DNA from: Bryobacterales bacterium
GTDB taxonomy: Bacteria; Acidobacteriota; Terriglobia; Bryobacterales; Bryobacteraceae
Direction: 5' to 3'
Length of the DNA stretch: 32,305 nt
Assembly: GCA_009697455.1 (NCBI GenBank)
Contig: SHUI01000016.1
Coordinates: 1 to 32,305, forward strand
Below, in pieces: positions 10,348-18,469 of the stretch. Each line of letters begins with the position of its first letter. Position 1 is the first letter of the stretch. The translations under genes were made by a program, and so were the position numbers. The notes beneath the pieces were generated by a model. It worked only from the letters and a program-made list of their open reading frames with translations. It was not told the origin of the DNA and ran no database searches.

Positions 10348-11508
10348 CTACTCGCCCGTCGCCGCCGCGAGAATTCGCTGAATCATTCCATCCATCGCCT
10401 CGCCTTTGTGCCAGTGCCAGACGAAGACGATGTCGTGCTCGGGATCTATCCAAATGGTGTTCGATCCATTCCCCAACGCGGCGAAACTCGATGTGGGCGC
10501 GCTTGGCCAATGCTCCTTCTTCGTGTTGAGCCACCAGAGGTAGCCGTAGTCCGGACCGTGCGCGCCTGGCGCGACCGCGTCCTTCAACCATTCGCTGGAA
10601 ACCACTGGCCGTCCATCCCACTTCCCATCGTTGAGAATCATAAGGCCGAACCGCGCCAGATCCTCCGAGTTGATCCACAACCCGCCACCCCAGCGTGTGC
10701 CCCCACTCACCGATGCCACCTTCCGCCCGCCGGTCTCGACGGTGGAATTGTTGTATGGCACCCACCGCCAATCCGCCGAAGCGCCGATCGGGTCCATGAT
10801 CTCGGTTTTCAGAACCTCGGGAAGTCCCTTGCCGAACAACCGCAGCAGCGAGAGGGAAAACCGGTTGATGCGTACGTCGTTGTACTCGTAAAACGATCCG
10901 GGCTCCTGAATCGCGCGCGGTTTCCGCTCGCCTCTGCCGAACGCATCGGCGCCTACGAAGTCCGCATTCTTGCCCCAGAGCGCGCCTTCCCATTCACTGG
11001 TCTGCTGGAGATGATGTTTCCAGGTAACCTTGGCGTTGTGCGCCGAATCGTAGCCGCCGTCGTGGATGTACTTCGCCACGGGATCGTTTACGTCCTTGAT
11101 CAGCCCCTTTGCAACGGCGACACTGCACACGGTCGAGAGGAAACTCTTCGCGACGCTATAAACCGGGTCGTTCGTCTTCGTGTCGCCGAACTCCGCGACC
11201 ACGTAACCGTGCCGCAGAATGATGCCGTTGGTCGCGGAACGCTGCTTTGGCAATGGTCCGAGAGGAGCGCCGAACGTGCGGGCCTGGTCCCGTGCGAAAT
11301 CCCAGTCGCTGCCGTTGGCCTGCGCGTACTCAACCGCCTGTTTCAACTTCGCGGCATCCATGCCGGCCGCCGCGGGTTGTTTCCTCTCCCATTTGCCGCG
11401 AGGCGGGAAGTACGATGAAACGCTCCGCGCGGTCAGCGAGGGCGCGACCGGAGCCAGGAGAAGCGCGAGGGCGAAGAACGAACGCTTGTCGAAAAGTGAT
11501 CGGCTCAT
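10348..11508 (-). CDS. Serine hydrolase of the beta-lactamase class C / DD-peptidase fold
   Basis: A 386-residue exported hydrolase of the Beta-lactamase (PF00144-type) family, which includes esterases, DD-peptidases and class C beta-lactamases. The SxxK motif is YSVAK (Ser118, Lys121). The second motif is represented by YND at about 209-211 in PGSFYEYND, where the family normally has YxN. A glycine-rich block SGGTRWGGG stands before the last third. The signal peptide is residues 1-27 (FFALALLLAPVAPSLTA). ATG 11508 is preferred; a GTG six codons upstream (11526) is possible. It lies 62 bases downstream of the methyltransferase gene on the same strand, so co-transcription is likely. Nothing specifically points to antibiotic hydrolysis, and an esterase or peptidase role is as likely. 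Confidence 0.85.
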   Translation of the reverse strand: MSRSLFDKRSFFALALLLAPVAPSLTARSVSSYFPPRGKWERKQPAAAGMDAAKLKQAVEYAQANGSDWDFARDQARTFGAPLGPLPKQRSATNGIILRHGYVVAEFGDTKTNDPVYSVAKSFLSTVCSVAVAKGLIKDVNDPVAKYIHDGGYDSAHNAKVTWKHHLQQTSEWEGALWGKNADFVGADAFGRGERKPRAIQEPGSFYEYNDVRINRFSLSLLRLFGKGLPEVLKTEIMDPIGASADWRWVPYNNSTVETGGRKVASVSGGTRWGGGLWINSEDLARFGLMILNDGKWDGRPVVSSEWLKDAVAPGAHGPDYGYLWWLNTKKEHWPSAPTSSFAALGNGSNTIWIDPEHDIVFVWHWHKGEAMDGMIQRILAAATGE

Positions 11509-11570
11509 AGCCGTTAAGTTTCTCACGATTGACGGCGCCGTTTCGCCCCCACGGCCTTTCCGTCCGCGAT

Positions 11571-12308
11571 TCAGGACTTTGCGGATACCAGGATCAGCCC
11601 GGTAGAGCCAAGCTGAAAGGGGCCCGTCGCGTCATAGCCGAGAAGTTCCACCGGTTCCAGTCCCGCTTCGCTGTGCATCCGGCAGATCTCGTTGACGGTC
11701 AGGACATAGCTGCTCGATGGCCGCGTCTCCGTTACGCCGTCGCGAATGAACGTGTATTGAATGTCGAGACGGCCTTCGCGCGGATGATACTGGTTCTCGC
11801 TCATCACATGAATGTCCCCCATCTTGTGCCAGCGCTTCTGCAAGAGGCCGGGCAGAACAGACTCGGCCGCCATCCCTGTTTGCACAACGAAGCGGGCCCC
11901 CGGCTTAAGCGTGGCGGCCACGGCTTTCAGGAACCGGCGGGCGTTATCTGAATCGAGGTAGCCGAAGCTGTTCCCAAAACAAAATGCGCCGTCGAACTCG
12001 GACTGCCAGGGGAGATCGAGCATGTCGCCACAAACCCATCGCGCCGGGAGTCCCGCGCCGGCGTTCCTTGCCTCCTCGATGAATTCTTCACTCAGGTCCA
12101 CTCCTGTAACACGGTGTCCCCTTCCGGCCAACTCGACAGAGTGGCGTCCGTTTCCGCACGGAACGTCGAGCAGGTGCGACGATTCGGTCGCGCGCAAGAG
12201 GCGTTGCAGAAATTCGACTTCGGAGCGGATTTGCTCCACTGGCGTGGCGAGGCGCCAAAAATCCAGCGCGACTCCACGGAAAAAATCAACTTGCCATTTG
12301 GGATTCAA
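11571..12308 (-). CDS. Class I SAM-dependent methyltransferase
   Basis: A 245-residue soluble protein with the Rossmann methyltransferase fold. Motif I is LLDVPCGNGRHS (about 46-57), the acidic end of strand 2 is VTGVDLS, and motif post-II/III is CGDMLDLPW with FCFGNSFGYL after it. The C-terminal half contains a beta meander (QYHPREGRLDIQYTF, SSYVLTVNEI) seen in small-molecule methyltransferases of this group. The start is TTG, supported by AAGGAG seven bases upstream and by homology beginning near residue 5; no ATG fits. The substrate is unknown. It precedes the serine hydrolase gene on the same strand. Confidence 0.85.
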   Translation of the reverse strand: MNPKWQVDFFRGVALDFWRLATPVEQIRSEVEFLQRLLRATESSHLLDVPCGNGRHSVELAGRGHRVTGVDLSEEFIEEARNAGAGLPARWVCGDMLDLPWQSEFDGAFCFGNSFGYLDSDNARRFLKAVAATLKPGARFVVQTGMAAESVLPGLLQKRWHKMGDIHVMSENQYHPREGRLDIQYTFIRDGVTETRPSSSYVLTVNEICRMHSEAGLEPVELLGYDATGPFQLGSTGLILVSAKS

Positions 12309-12315
12309 TTCTATT

Positions 12316-12321
12316 CTCCTT
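12316..12321 (-). promoter_or_regulatory. Ribosome binding site supporting a TTG start
   Basis: AAGGAG on the minus strand is seven bases before TTG 12308, which decides the non-ATG start of the methyltransferase gene. Confidence 0.7.
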
Positions 12322-12472
12322 CGAAAGACACACTTCGGCTGCGAGCGGGGGCCGCGAAGAAGACGTTACCGGGTGGCGTTAGTAGTCAGAGGCGCTCGTC
12401 TGTAAGATAGCACAACCGCATCGGCCTGTGCTCGAACGCGGGTAGTGCGCTAAAAGTGTGTGGTTCGAAATC

Positions 12473-13442
12473 TTACGCTGCTTCCAAGAGTTCACGGACA
12501 GTCCGAATATGATCGGCGATTCCCGCTTCCTTGGCAGGAGTGACGCGAAGCGATTTATGGATCCGGCAAAAATTATAGAACGTGTACCACAGCGAGACGG
12601 CGGCCCAGTGGTTCTCCCACTTTTTTCGAGAATGCATTCTTCAAGCGCGTGAAGCGGCGGATTCCCATTCGCAGGCTGAGATTGCTCCGTTCAACAATCG
12701 AAGTGCAAATGCGTTCTGGATCGGGTCGGCCCATGACTGGGACTACCTCCACGGACTGGATTTCAGCGGGGGGATAGCGGCGCTCACCTTCCGGCGTGGC
12801 CCGATAGACCTTGATGAGCATGGCAAAATCGCAACCGTCTTCAAGGGTGTTTGAAATGGCTGAACGATAAGGCGCGAAGCCGTCCGTCGTGATCTGGAAG
12901 CGTGACGGCGCGGTTGCCTGACGCAAGCCTTCTATTGAAGACGTCGGTCGTGGCTTGACCGCGCATGCCCATGGCGATATTCAGAACCAGCTTCGAATGC
13001 CGTGCGATTGCGACAAACGCATAGCAATCGCGTAAGTTTTGATCGTCATTCAGGGCGAACGCGCTTCCTTTGTCTGGATGTAGCTCCAGACTTCATCGGC
13101 TTCCACGTCTCGAACTTGAACGTTGCGGACCTTCTCGCCCATGATCCGATCGCACTTCCCACCCGCCAGCACGAGAAGCTTGAGGATTGTGCCGTGGTGC
13201 ACTTCGGTGAGGTGTTCGATGCTTGCGATGCTGCTACCTTCCAGCATCATCCGAAGAACCATTTCAGCCTTCTCAATGGGAAGGTACATGCCGTCTAGCG
13301 GCTTCTCCTGGGGCATCTGGAACGTCTTCGAGCACTGGCGGCACTGGAACCGCCGCTTCCCCTTGCGGTCTTTACCGTGGCGCTTGCATTCGATCCGGCG
13401 GTTGTGGCACGTCAATGTGAAATCTCCTATTGAGTTCCACAA
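12473..13442 (-). pseudogene. Frameshifted IS1-like DDE transposase
   Basis: Pieced together over frames, this is one transposase of the IS1-like group. The N terminus has a zinc/HTH region (CHNRRIECKRHG, then FQCRQCSKTF) and a second helix-turn-helix (EGSSIASIEHLTEVHHGTILKLL). The catalytic parts are DEVWSYI, ITTDGFAPY and IVERSNLSLRM. The end reads YNFCRIHKSLRVTPA and stops at 12473. There are at least three frame changes: near 13056 (premature TGA at 13050), near 12937 back to the first frame, and at an A6 run (12621-12626). Programmed frameshifting as in IS1 would explain one, not three, so the element is probably dead. I could not define terminal inverted repeats or target duplications. 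GGGTAGTGCGC at 12440 is a possible left end only. Confidence 0.85.
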
Positions 13443-13499
13443 CCGAAAGCCACATAATGAGATTGCGAGTCTGCGCGGCTTCGGTCGTGTGGATCTTAG

Positions 13500-13529
13500 C
13501 CCCGGTGGAGGTTAGCGCCTCTGCCGGGG
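13500..13529. repeat. Strong hairpin upstream of the transposase remnant
   Basis: CCCCGG (13500-13505) pairs with CCGGGG (13524-13529). Inside it GAGG pairs with CCTC around TTAGCG. On the plus strand TGTTATTGTT follows, so it could stop plus-strand transcription. It may also be part of the right end of the insertion element. The stretch 13443-13716 otherwise holds no gene. Confidence 0.45.
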
Positions 13530-13693
13530 TGTTATTGTTCTGGCGGCGGGTGTGGGACAAGCATCGTCGCCACGGAAAGCACAAAAGGGCCAGTAGTTCC
13601 AGTTTTGCGACTCACGATTGCTGACCCTTGTTTTCGTTTACCGTACCAATATAACACAAAAAGAATACGAGCGAGGCGGAAAACGCTTGCCGG

Positions 13694-13699
13694 TATAAT
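13694..13699 (+). promoter_or_regulatory. -10 box of the toxin-antitoxin module
   Basis: A perfect TATAAT lies 17 bases before the toxin ATG. The region at -35 (13671-13676) is a poor match. Transcription from here would give a very short leader, and no Shine-Dalgarno precedes the ATG at 13717. Confidence 0.5.
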
Positions 13700-13716
13700 G
13701 TTTTTGTGATATTCTC

Positions 13717-14106
13717 ATGGGTGCATGGCAAACGCCAATCCGCTGCTATTGTTCGCCCGGAGGCGGCAATAGGAACAAGATCGCGGACTGGTATGCCGAT
13801 TTGTCTAAACCGGAAAGGGCAGACGCGGATGCATTTCTGTCAAACATGCGCAAGATGAAAGACTGGCAGATGCCGCACTATCGACCGCACCTAAAGGGAC
13901 TTAAAGGAATTGGGGAACTCCGATGGTTTTCCCAAGACAAACAGCATCGGCTATTAGGGTTTTTCCGCGAAGGAGTGTGGTACGCGTTGGTCGGATGTAC
14001 CCATAAGCAGAAAATCTACGATCCGCCGGACGCATTCCGCACCGCTAAGAAGAATAAAGAGCAGATTGAAACAAGAGAAGCGACAACTACTGAGTATGAC
14101 CTCTAA
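13717..14106 (+). CDS. RelE/HigB-like (phage Gp49 family) toxin
   Basis: A 129-residue basic protein resembling the Gp49/HigB branch of RelE-type mRNA interferases, the toxin half of a type II toxin-antitoxin pair. Family features are the helix IADWYADLSKPERADADAFL, then the LKGLKGIGELRWF strand, the core HRLLGFFREGVWYALVGCTHK, and a lysine-rich C-terminal helix (AFRTAKKNKEQI). It is about 20 residues longer than typical members at the ends. The gene overlaps the antitoxin-like gene by 11 bases, in toxin-first order as in higBA. Base composition is lower in G+C than neighbouring genes, which fits recent acquisition. RNase activity is inferred, not shown. Confidence 0.75.
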   Translation: MGAWQTPIRCYCSPGGGNRNKIADWYADLSKPERADADAFLSNMRKMKDWQMPHYRPHLKGLKGIGELRWFSQDKQHRLLGFFREGVWYALVGCTHKQKIYDPPDAFRTAKKNKEQIETREATTTEYDL

Positions 14107-14644
14107 ACTTGTGGAGAAACTGAGCGATCACGAGTACCGAAAAGCATTTGTCTCATCGCAGATCAGCGTCGGTATTCCCTTCCAAATCCGCGCTTTGCTT
14201 AAAGCCCGTGGCAAGACACAGGAATGGCTCGCCGAAATGACCGGGATGCTTCAACCTAGAATTTCAGGCTTGATGACCGCAGGACGTACCAGGCCAAATA
14301 TCGAAACACTTCGTAGGCTGGCTGAGGCTTTCGACTGTGGATTGGCAGTACGTTTCGTCCCATTCAGCGAGTTAGTCCGGTGGTCTACAAAGTTCGACCC
14401 GGAGTCCTTCGATATTCCCAGTTTCGAGAATGATCCGGGGTTTAGGGAAAGCGAACCTATTCATTCATCGGCGATGAGATATGAATCGGTGGCGACTTTC
14501 AATCCGGGGCCACAGGTGCGTGGACTAGGGGAAACCGTCAGGGTAAAGTCGATCTCAGAACCACAGCGGCTCCGGAACGTTTTTGTGTCTACCCCTCCTC
14601 CAGAGCCAATGCGATGGACCGAATTGCCTGAGAAGGCGGCATGA
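14096..14644 (+). CDS. HigA-like XRE-family antitoxin/regulator with long C-terminal tail
   Basis: A 182-residue protein with an XRE/Cro helix-turn-helix at about 28-85 (IRALLKARGKTQEWLAEMTG, then a recognition helix QPRISGLMTAG and NIETLRRLAEAFDCGL). It should neutralise the upstream toxin and repress the operon. The tail from about 95 to 182 is rich in Pro and Ser, lacks recognisable domains and may contact the toxin. ATG 14096 lies inside the toxin gene and gives an 11-base overlap. An ATG 30 bases earlier is open but adds nothing recognisable. It is longer than a usual HigA (about 100 residues). Confidence 0.75.
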   Translation: MTSKLVEKLSDHEYRKAFVSSQISVGIPFQIRALLKARGKTQEWLAEMTGMLQPRISGLMTAGRTRPNIETLRRLAEAFDCGLAVRFVPFSELVRWSTKFDPESFDIPSFENDPGFRESEPIHSSAMRYESVATFNPGPQVRGLGETVRVKSISEPQRLRNVFVSTPPPEPMRWTELPEKAA

Positions 14645-14648
14645 CCCT

Positions 14649-15020
14649 ATGACTACTGACAACCCTACTCCTCAAGAACGTGATCCCAGTGAACCGAAGC
14701 ATCGAGATGTAGGGGTCGAAATCCCCTTCCCTACCAGCTACATCTATTCGAACTGTGCCTCGCTCTCCATTTCGCTCCTGGATTTTCGCATCGGATTCGC
14801 GGAGGCAATGCCTAACGGGCAGGTTGAAGCGCGCGTTGGTGTCGTCATGCCGCCAGAGCATGCAGCCATTCTCGCCATGAATCTAGTTCGACATCTCGCG
14901 GTCTACGAGCAACAATTCGGAGAGGTTCGCGACCCTACTTGGCAGGCGAAGAAAGCCGCGCTAGTGAAGACAAAGGGCGCAATTGAAACTACGCCGAACG
15001 ATCCGCCGAAAGGCCGGTGA
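14649..15020 (+). CDS. DUF3467-like protein, third gene of the toxin-antitoxin module
   Basis: This 123-residue soluble protein resembles DUF3467, small proteins of unknown function. The central pattern matches: IPFPTSYIYSNCASLSIS, LLDFRIGF, then ARVGVVMPPEHAAILAMNLVRHL and VYEQQFG. The first 25 and last 30 residues are polar and probably disordered. It begins four bases after the antitoxin stop, so the three genes are almost certainly one transcript. The role in the module is unknown. It may be an accessory binding protein or a cargo gene. The weak point is that the family call rests on pattern memory. Confidence 0.6.
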   Translation: MTTDNPTPQERDPSEPKHRDVGVEIPFPTSYIYSNCASLSISLLDFRIGFAEAMPNGQVEARVGVVMPPEHAAILAMNLVRHLAVYEQQFGEVRDPTWQAKKAALVKTKGAIETTPNDPPKGR

Positions 15021-15130
15021 GTGCGCCTTCCCTTTCGGCCCGGCCACACAGATTTAGCGCACTACTCTCGAACGCGGCCACACTTACACGCCGCCCGTTC
15101 ACGCACCGGCCAAAGTGGAATAATCTACGA

Positions 15131-16636
15131 ATGACCACACGCCGCACCGCACTCCAAGCCTTGGGCGGAGTTTCCGCCGCCCCGGGAATTCTTCGCGCCA
15201 GGCGCACGCCGGGCGACAAGCCGAACCTGCTCTTTCTCTGGACCGATCAGCAACGTGCCGATTCGATGGCCGTTTACGGCAACACGCGCTATCGCGTCCC
15301 CGTGTGGAACAAACTTGCCGCGGAATGCGTGGTCTTCGACCGCTGCTATGACGCGCAACCCGTCTGCACGCCAGCGCGTTCGTGCGTAATGACGGGCACG
15401 TGGCCCCATCAGAACGGGTGCCTTCACAACAACATTCGTCTGTCCTCCGGCGTCAAGACGATGCCCGAGTTGCTTGACGATTCGAGCTATCGCACCGGAT
15501 ACATGGGCAAGTGGCACCTTGGAGACGAAATCTTCGCGCAACGCGGCTTCGAGGAATGGCGGGCGATTGAGGACGGCATCTACCAGTCCTATTACTCGGA
15601 GGGGCGGGATAAGACCACGCGCAGCGCCTACCACAATTTCCTGCTGAGCCAAGGCTACAAGCCGGAGGATCGGAGGAACCCGAACTCATTCACGCGAAAC
15701 TTCGCCACCAAAGTTCCGGTCGAGCACTCGAAGCCCTCGTTCCTTGCGCAGGAAGCCGAGAAGTTCATTCTGAAGAATCGCGGCGAACCGTGGATGCTCT
15801 ACGTGAACACGCTCGAGCCGCACACGCCCTTTTCGAGCGCGCTGAACGATCTGCACACGCCGGAGGAAGCGCCGCTCCAGAAGAACTATCCGGGTGTTCC
15901 GGCTGGGCCGGAGCCTATTGCCTATAAGAAGCGCCGCGAGGGCTTTGCCCGCGACAGGGGTGAAAGTTTCGATCTGACGAAGGCCGAAGGCTGGCACCGG
16001 ATGCACCGCAACTATGCGGGGTTGTGCTCCCTGGTGGATCAGGCGTGGGGGCGCATTCTGTGGGCGCTTGAAGCGTCCGGGCAATTGGAGAACACGATTA
16101 TCGTCCACACCTCGGACCACGGCGAGATGATGGGTTCGCACTCTTTGATAGCGAAGTCTGTCATGTACGAGGAGGCCGTGCATGTGCCGTTCCTGCTGCG
16201 CGTGCCATTCCGAAATCAGAAGCCGCATCACATCCCTCAGCCCGTGAGCCATATCGATATGGTCCCGACGCTGCTCGACCTGATGGGTAAGAAGGACGTG
16301 AGCGGACTCTCCGGCCAGACACTGACCAGTACGCTTCTGGGAAAGCGGAAACCTGCTGACATCTTTATCGAGTGGAACCGCGACCCGGCCGAGGCTGGTC
16401 CGCGGGCTCGCACGGTGGTTACGCCGGATGGATGGAAGATGGTGCTCCACGATACCGACGCCTGCATGCTGTTTGACCGCAACAAGGACCCGCTCGAAAT
16501 GAACAATCTCTACTACAAGCCCGAGCAGGCCGCCACAGTGCGGAAGTTGCGGACCAGGATAGAGGAATTTCAGAGGAAGACCAACGACAAGATGACGCTG
16601 CCTGAGATGGGAATCAATCCGCCTTCAGCCGGATGA
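15131..16636 (+). CDS. Tat-exported type I sulfatase
   Basis: A 501-residue arylsulfatase-family enzyme that hydrolyses sulfate esters, probably of a polysaccharide. The formylglycine site is CTPAR (Cys79), a cysteine-type motif that needs a maturation enzyme not encoded here. Metal ligands include Asp39 and Gln40 in LWTDQQR and the Asp-His pair in HTSDHGEMMG. The substrate-side lysines lie in GKWHLGD and in SLIAKS. The N terminus MTTRRTALQALGG is a Tat-type signal. The frame is open to 15017, but that part overlaps the preceding gene, has no homology and would bury the signal, so ATG 15131 is used. No clear Shine-Dalgarno. It converges with the amidohydrolase gene on a short tandem repeat. 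Confidence 0.9.
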   Translation: MTTRRTALQALGGVSAAPGILRARRTPGDKPNLLFLWTDQQRADSMAVYGNTRYRVPVWNKLAAECVVFDRCYDAQPVCTPARSCVMTGTWPHQNGCLHNNIRLSSGVKTMPELLDDSSYRTGYMGKWHLGDEIFAQRGFEEWRAIEDGIYQSYYSEGRDKTTRSAYHNFLLSQGYKPEDRRNPNSFTRNFATKVPVEHSKPSFLAQEAEKFILKNRGEPWMLYVNTLEPHTPFSSALNDLHTPEEAPLQKNYPGVPAGPEPIAYKKRREGFARDRGESFDLTKAEGWHRMHRNYAGLCSLVDQAWGRILWALEASGQLENTIIVHTSDHGEMMGSHSLIAKSVMYEEAVHVPFLLRVPFRNQKPHHIPQPVSHIDMVPTLLDLMGKKDVSGLSGQTLTSTLLGKRKPADIFIEWNRDPAEAGPRARTVVTPDGWKMVLHDTDACMLFDRNKDPLEMNNLYYKPEQAATVRKLRTRIEEFQRKTNDKMTLPEMGINPPSAG

Positions 16637-16638
16637 TT

Positions 16639-16720
16639 GAACCGCACCCCTCGCGGAGCGCACCTCGCGAAGCGCACCTCGCGAAGCGCACCTCGCGAAC
16701 CGCACCCCTCGCGGAGCGCG
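16639..16720. repeat. Short tandem repeat between convergent genes
   Basis: A 14-base unit, CGCACCTCGCGAAG, is repeated about three times. It is flanked on both sides by the same 22-base string, which begins GAACCGCACCCC (16639-16661 and 16697-16719). The block fills the gap between the sulfatase stop (16636) and the amidohydrolase stop (16722). The units contain CGCG/GCGC self-complementary parts that could fold. It may serve as a two-way transcription barrier or simply be slippage-expanded DNA. Confidence 0.8.
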
Positions 16721-16721
16721 T

Positions 16722-18017
16722 TTACCTTCTTACTTCGTTACCCGCAATGTAGACCCCAACAATTGACTTCGTGTTGCCGATGTCCTCAAGCGGATTCTTG
16801 TCATACACGACGATATCGGCCCACTTCCCCTTCTCCAGGGTTCCGATGCCTTCGAGCTTAAGCGCTTTGGCCGCGCCGCCTGTCGCCGAGATTAGGATTG
16901 TCTCCGGCGACAGCCCGGAGTCCGCCATCATCTGCATTTCAAGATGCTCGAAGTAGCCCTCGAAGCGCGAAGCGTTCGCGCCGGAATCGGTGCCCATAAC
17001 TATGCGGACACCAGCTTCCGACAGTCTCTTCAGATTATTCCTGGCCGTGGGAAGCGCCGCCTTGTACGCCTGGCCGAGTTTGTTGGTCCGGTACGTCTGC
17101 TGGCGCGCCGGTTCCTTCAAACCCGCCATCACCTGTGTGCTCGCTTCGCGCAGGAAGAACGGGTCCGTGAAGAAAGCCGGCGTGTCCTCGTAGACGAAGG
17201 TCGACAATTCGCGAGTTAGCGTTGGGCAGTACGGAATATTGTTCTTCTTCACGAGTGAGATGAATTCATCGTCGACGGGCCTATCCCGGACGCTATGCGC
17301 CAGAATATCCGCGCCGGAGCGGACCAGATCCTTCGCGTCATCCAGGTAATAGTAGTGAACAGCCAGCCGCAATCCGCGTTTGTGCGTTTGATCGATCACG
17401 GCTCGGTAGACGTCGGGCGGGATCTTCTGAGTGGTTCCAAGGTTATCGTCGACCCGAATCTTGATAAAATCCGGTTTCGCGTCGGCGGATTTATCGACCA
17501 TCTGCCGCCCTTCCTCCGGCGTCTTCGCCGTGATCACGGTTCCCGCCAGGAAGATCCTGGCACGGTTGAGCGGAGCTGTCGCCTGCGCTTCGCGCACCCT
17601 GAAGGCCGCGGGTTCCTCGCCGCCCAGGCTCACGACCGTGGTGATTCCGTAACGGCCGAATAGCGCAAGTTGATTGATGACGCCTTCCTCGGTGGCGCCC
17701 GTCCGTTTTCCCTCCACATCCGAGACGTGCCCATGGGTGTTGATAAGGCCCGGCGTGATGGTTTTGCCGCGTACGTCGATCGTCCGCGCACCTTTCGGAG
17801 CCTTCACCTTGCGGGAAGAACCTATCGCGGCGATTCTCCCATCCTGGACCACGATGGTGCCGTTCTCGATCACAGCTTTCCCGGTACCGTCGAAAATGCG
17901 TCCGCCGGAGAAGACCTTCGTATCCGCGGCGGCCGCCGAACCGATTACGGCGAGACCTAAGCATAGTGCCGCCGGGATCATCAGGGCTTCGAAGTCTCGC
18001 TTCCCACTCGCCGTCAT
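16722..18017 (-). CDS. Exported amidohydrolase, imidazolonepropionase-like
   Basis: A 431-residue metal-dependent hydrolase of the amidohydrolase superfamily, in the branch often labelled Xaa-Pro dipeptidase or imidazolonepropionase-like. Metal ligands are His95 and His97 in NTHGH, Lys186 (in FIKIRVDD, probably carboxylated), His221 in AVHYYY, His241 in LAHSVRD and Asp344 in MGTDSG. A small beta-sandwich made of both ends (FSGGRIFDGTG and WADIVVYDKNPL) is intact. Residues 13-31 form a signal peptide (ALCLGLAVIGSAAAA), so it acts outside the cytoplasm. ATG 18017 has GGGAG nine bases upstream; ATG 17981 is an alternative. Substrate is unknown. It converges with the sulfatase gene. Confidence 0.88.
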   Translation of the reverse strand: MTASGKRDFEALMIPAALCLGLAVIGSAAAADTKVFSGGRIFDGTGKAVIENGTIVVQDGRIAAIGSSRKVKAPKGARTIDVRGKTITPGLINTHGHVSDVEGKRTGATEEGVINQLALFGRYGITTVVSLGGEEPAAFRVREAQATAPLNRARIFLAGTVITAKTPEEGRQMVDKSADAKPDFIKIRVDDNLGTTQKIPPDVYRAVIDQTHKRGLRLAVHYYYLDDAKDLVRSGADILAHSVRDRPVDDEFISLVKKNNIPYCPTLTRELSTFVYEDTPAFFTDPFFLREASTQVMAGLKEPARQQTYRTNKLGQAYKAALPTARNNLKRLSEAGVRIVMGTDSGANASRFEGYFEHLEMQMMADSGLSPETILISATGGAAKALKLEGIGTLEKGKWADIVVYDKNPLEDIGNTKSIVGVYIAGNEVRR

Positions 18018-18248
18018 TTAGATGTTCTCCCGACCGCCATTCTATGCCGGGGCGGGGTTACGGGTCAAACGGATCCCGATGAGAATAGCGAGCAAAGTGC
18101 GAGTCAAGGATAGCATCTGCTTGACAGCGTGCTTATCAGTTTTGGGGATAACGCGGTTCAGTAGCGGAAGCGCCGCTCCTCAGGCTGCGGCAGGCGCTCG
18201 GCGGGGCGGGCTCATAGCCCACAAGCTCACTTGGTTTTCGCGGAGCTA

Positions 18249-18304
18249 CGAATCCTGTTGAGGAGGGCTGCGGCGGCCCGTGAAATTTCATGAAAAACGT
18301 GCAG
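18249..18304. repeat. Intergenic repeat, copy A
   Basis: This copy begins CGAATCCTGTTGAGGAGGGC and ends TCATGAAAAACGTGCAG. It matches copy B, 135 bases further on, at about 49 of 56 positions. It contains the 10-base palindrome TTTCATGAAA. Confidence 0.8.
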
Positions 18305-18384
18305 AGTGCCGCGGGGCAGACGAGCGTCTCTTGTCGGCCGTTGGTTTTCGCCGCCCGTCGGACACGGCCAGCGGTAGGGTTTTT

Positions 18385-18439
18385 CGATCCTGTTGGGGAG
18401 GGCCGCGGCGTCCCGCGAATTTTCATGAAAAACGTGCAG
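18385..18439. repeat. Intergenic repeat, copy B
   Basis: This is the second copy of the repeat, one base shorter than copy A. Its palindrome is extended to TTTTCATGAAAA. A TTGGTTTTCGC string also precedes both copies (near 18232 and 18340), so the duplicated unit may be larger than 56 bases. Confidence 0.8.
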
Positions 18440-18449
18440 CGCGGGTTGG

Positions 18450-18469
18450 GGCGGGCGCTTCCGCCCGCC
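18450..18469. repeat. GC hairpin next to copy B
   Basis: GGCGGGCG (18450-18457) pairs perfectly with CGCCCGCC (18462-18469) around the tetraloop CTTC. There is no T tract, so it is not called a terminator. Confidence 0.6.

Noticed and set aside
9676-11418. 580-residue open frame on the plus strand
   Set aside because: It is antisense to the peroxiredoxin and the serine hydrolase, has no recognisable motif and has the amino-acid composition of a shadow frame.
12440-13627. Exact boundaries of the IS element (GGGTAGTGCGC on the left; ACCC at 13627 or the GCGCTAA/TTAGCGC pair on the right)
   Set aside because: Matches between the proposed ends are short and no target duplication flanks them.
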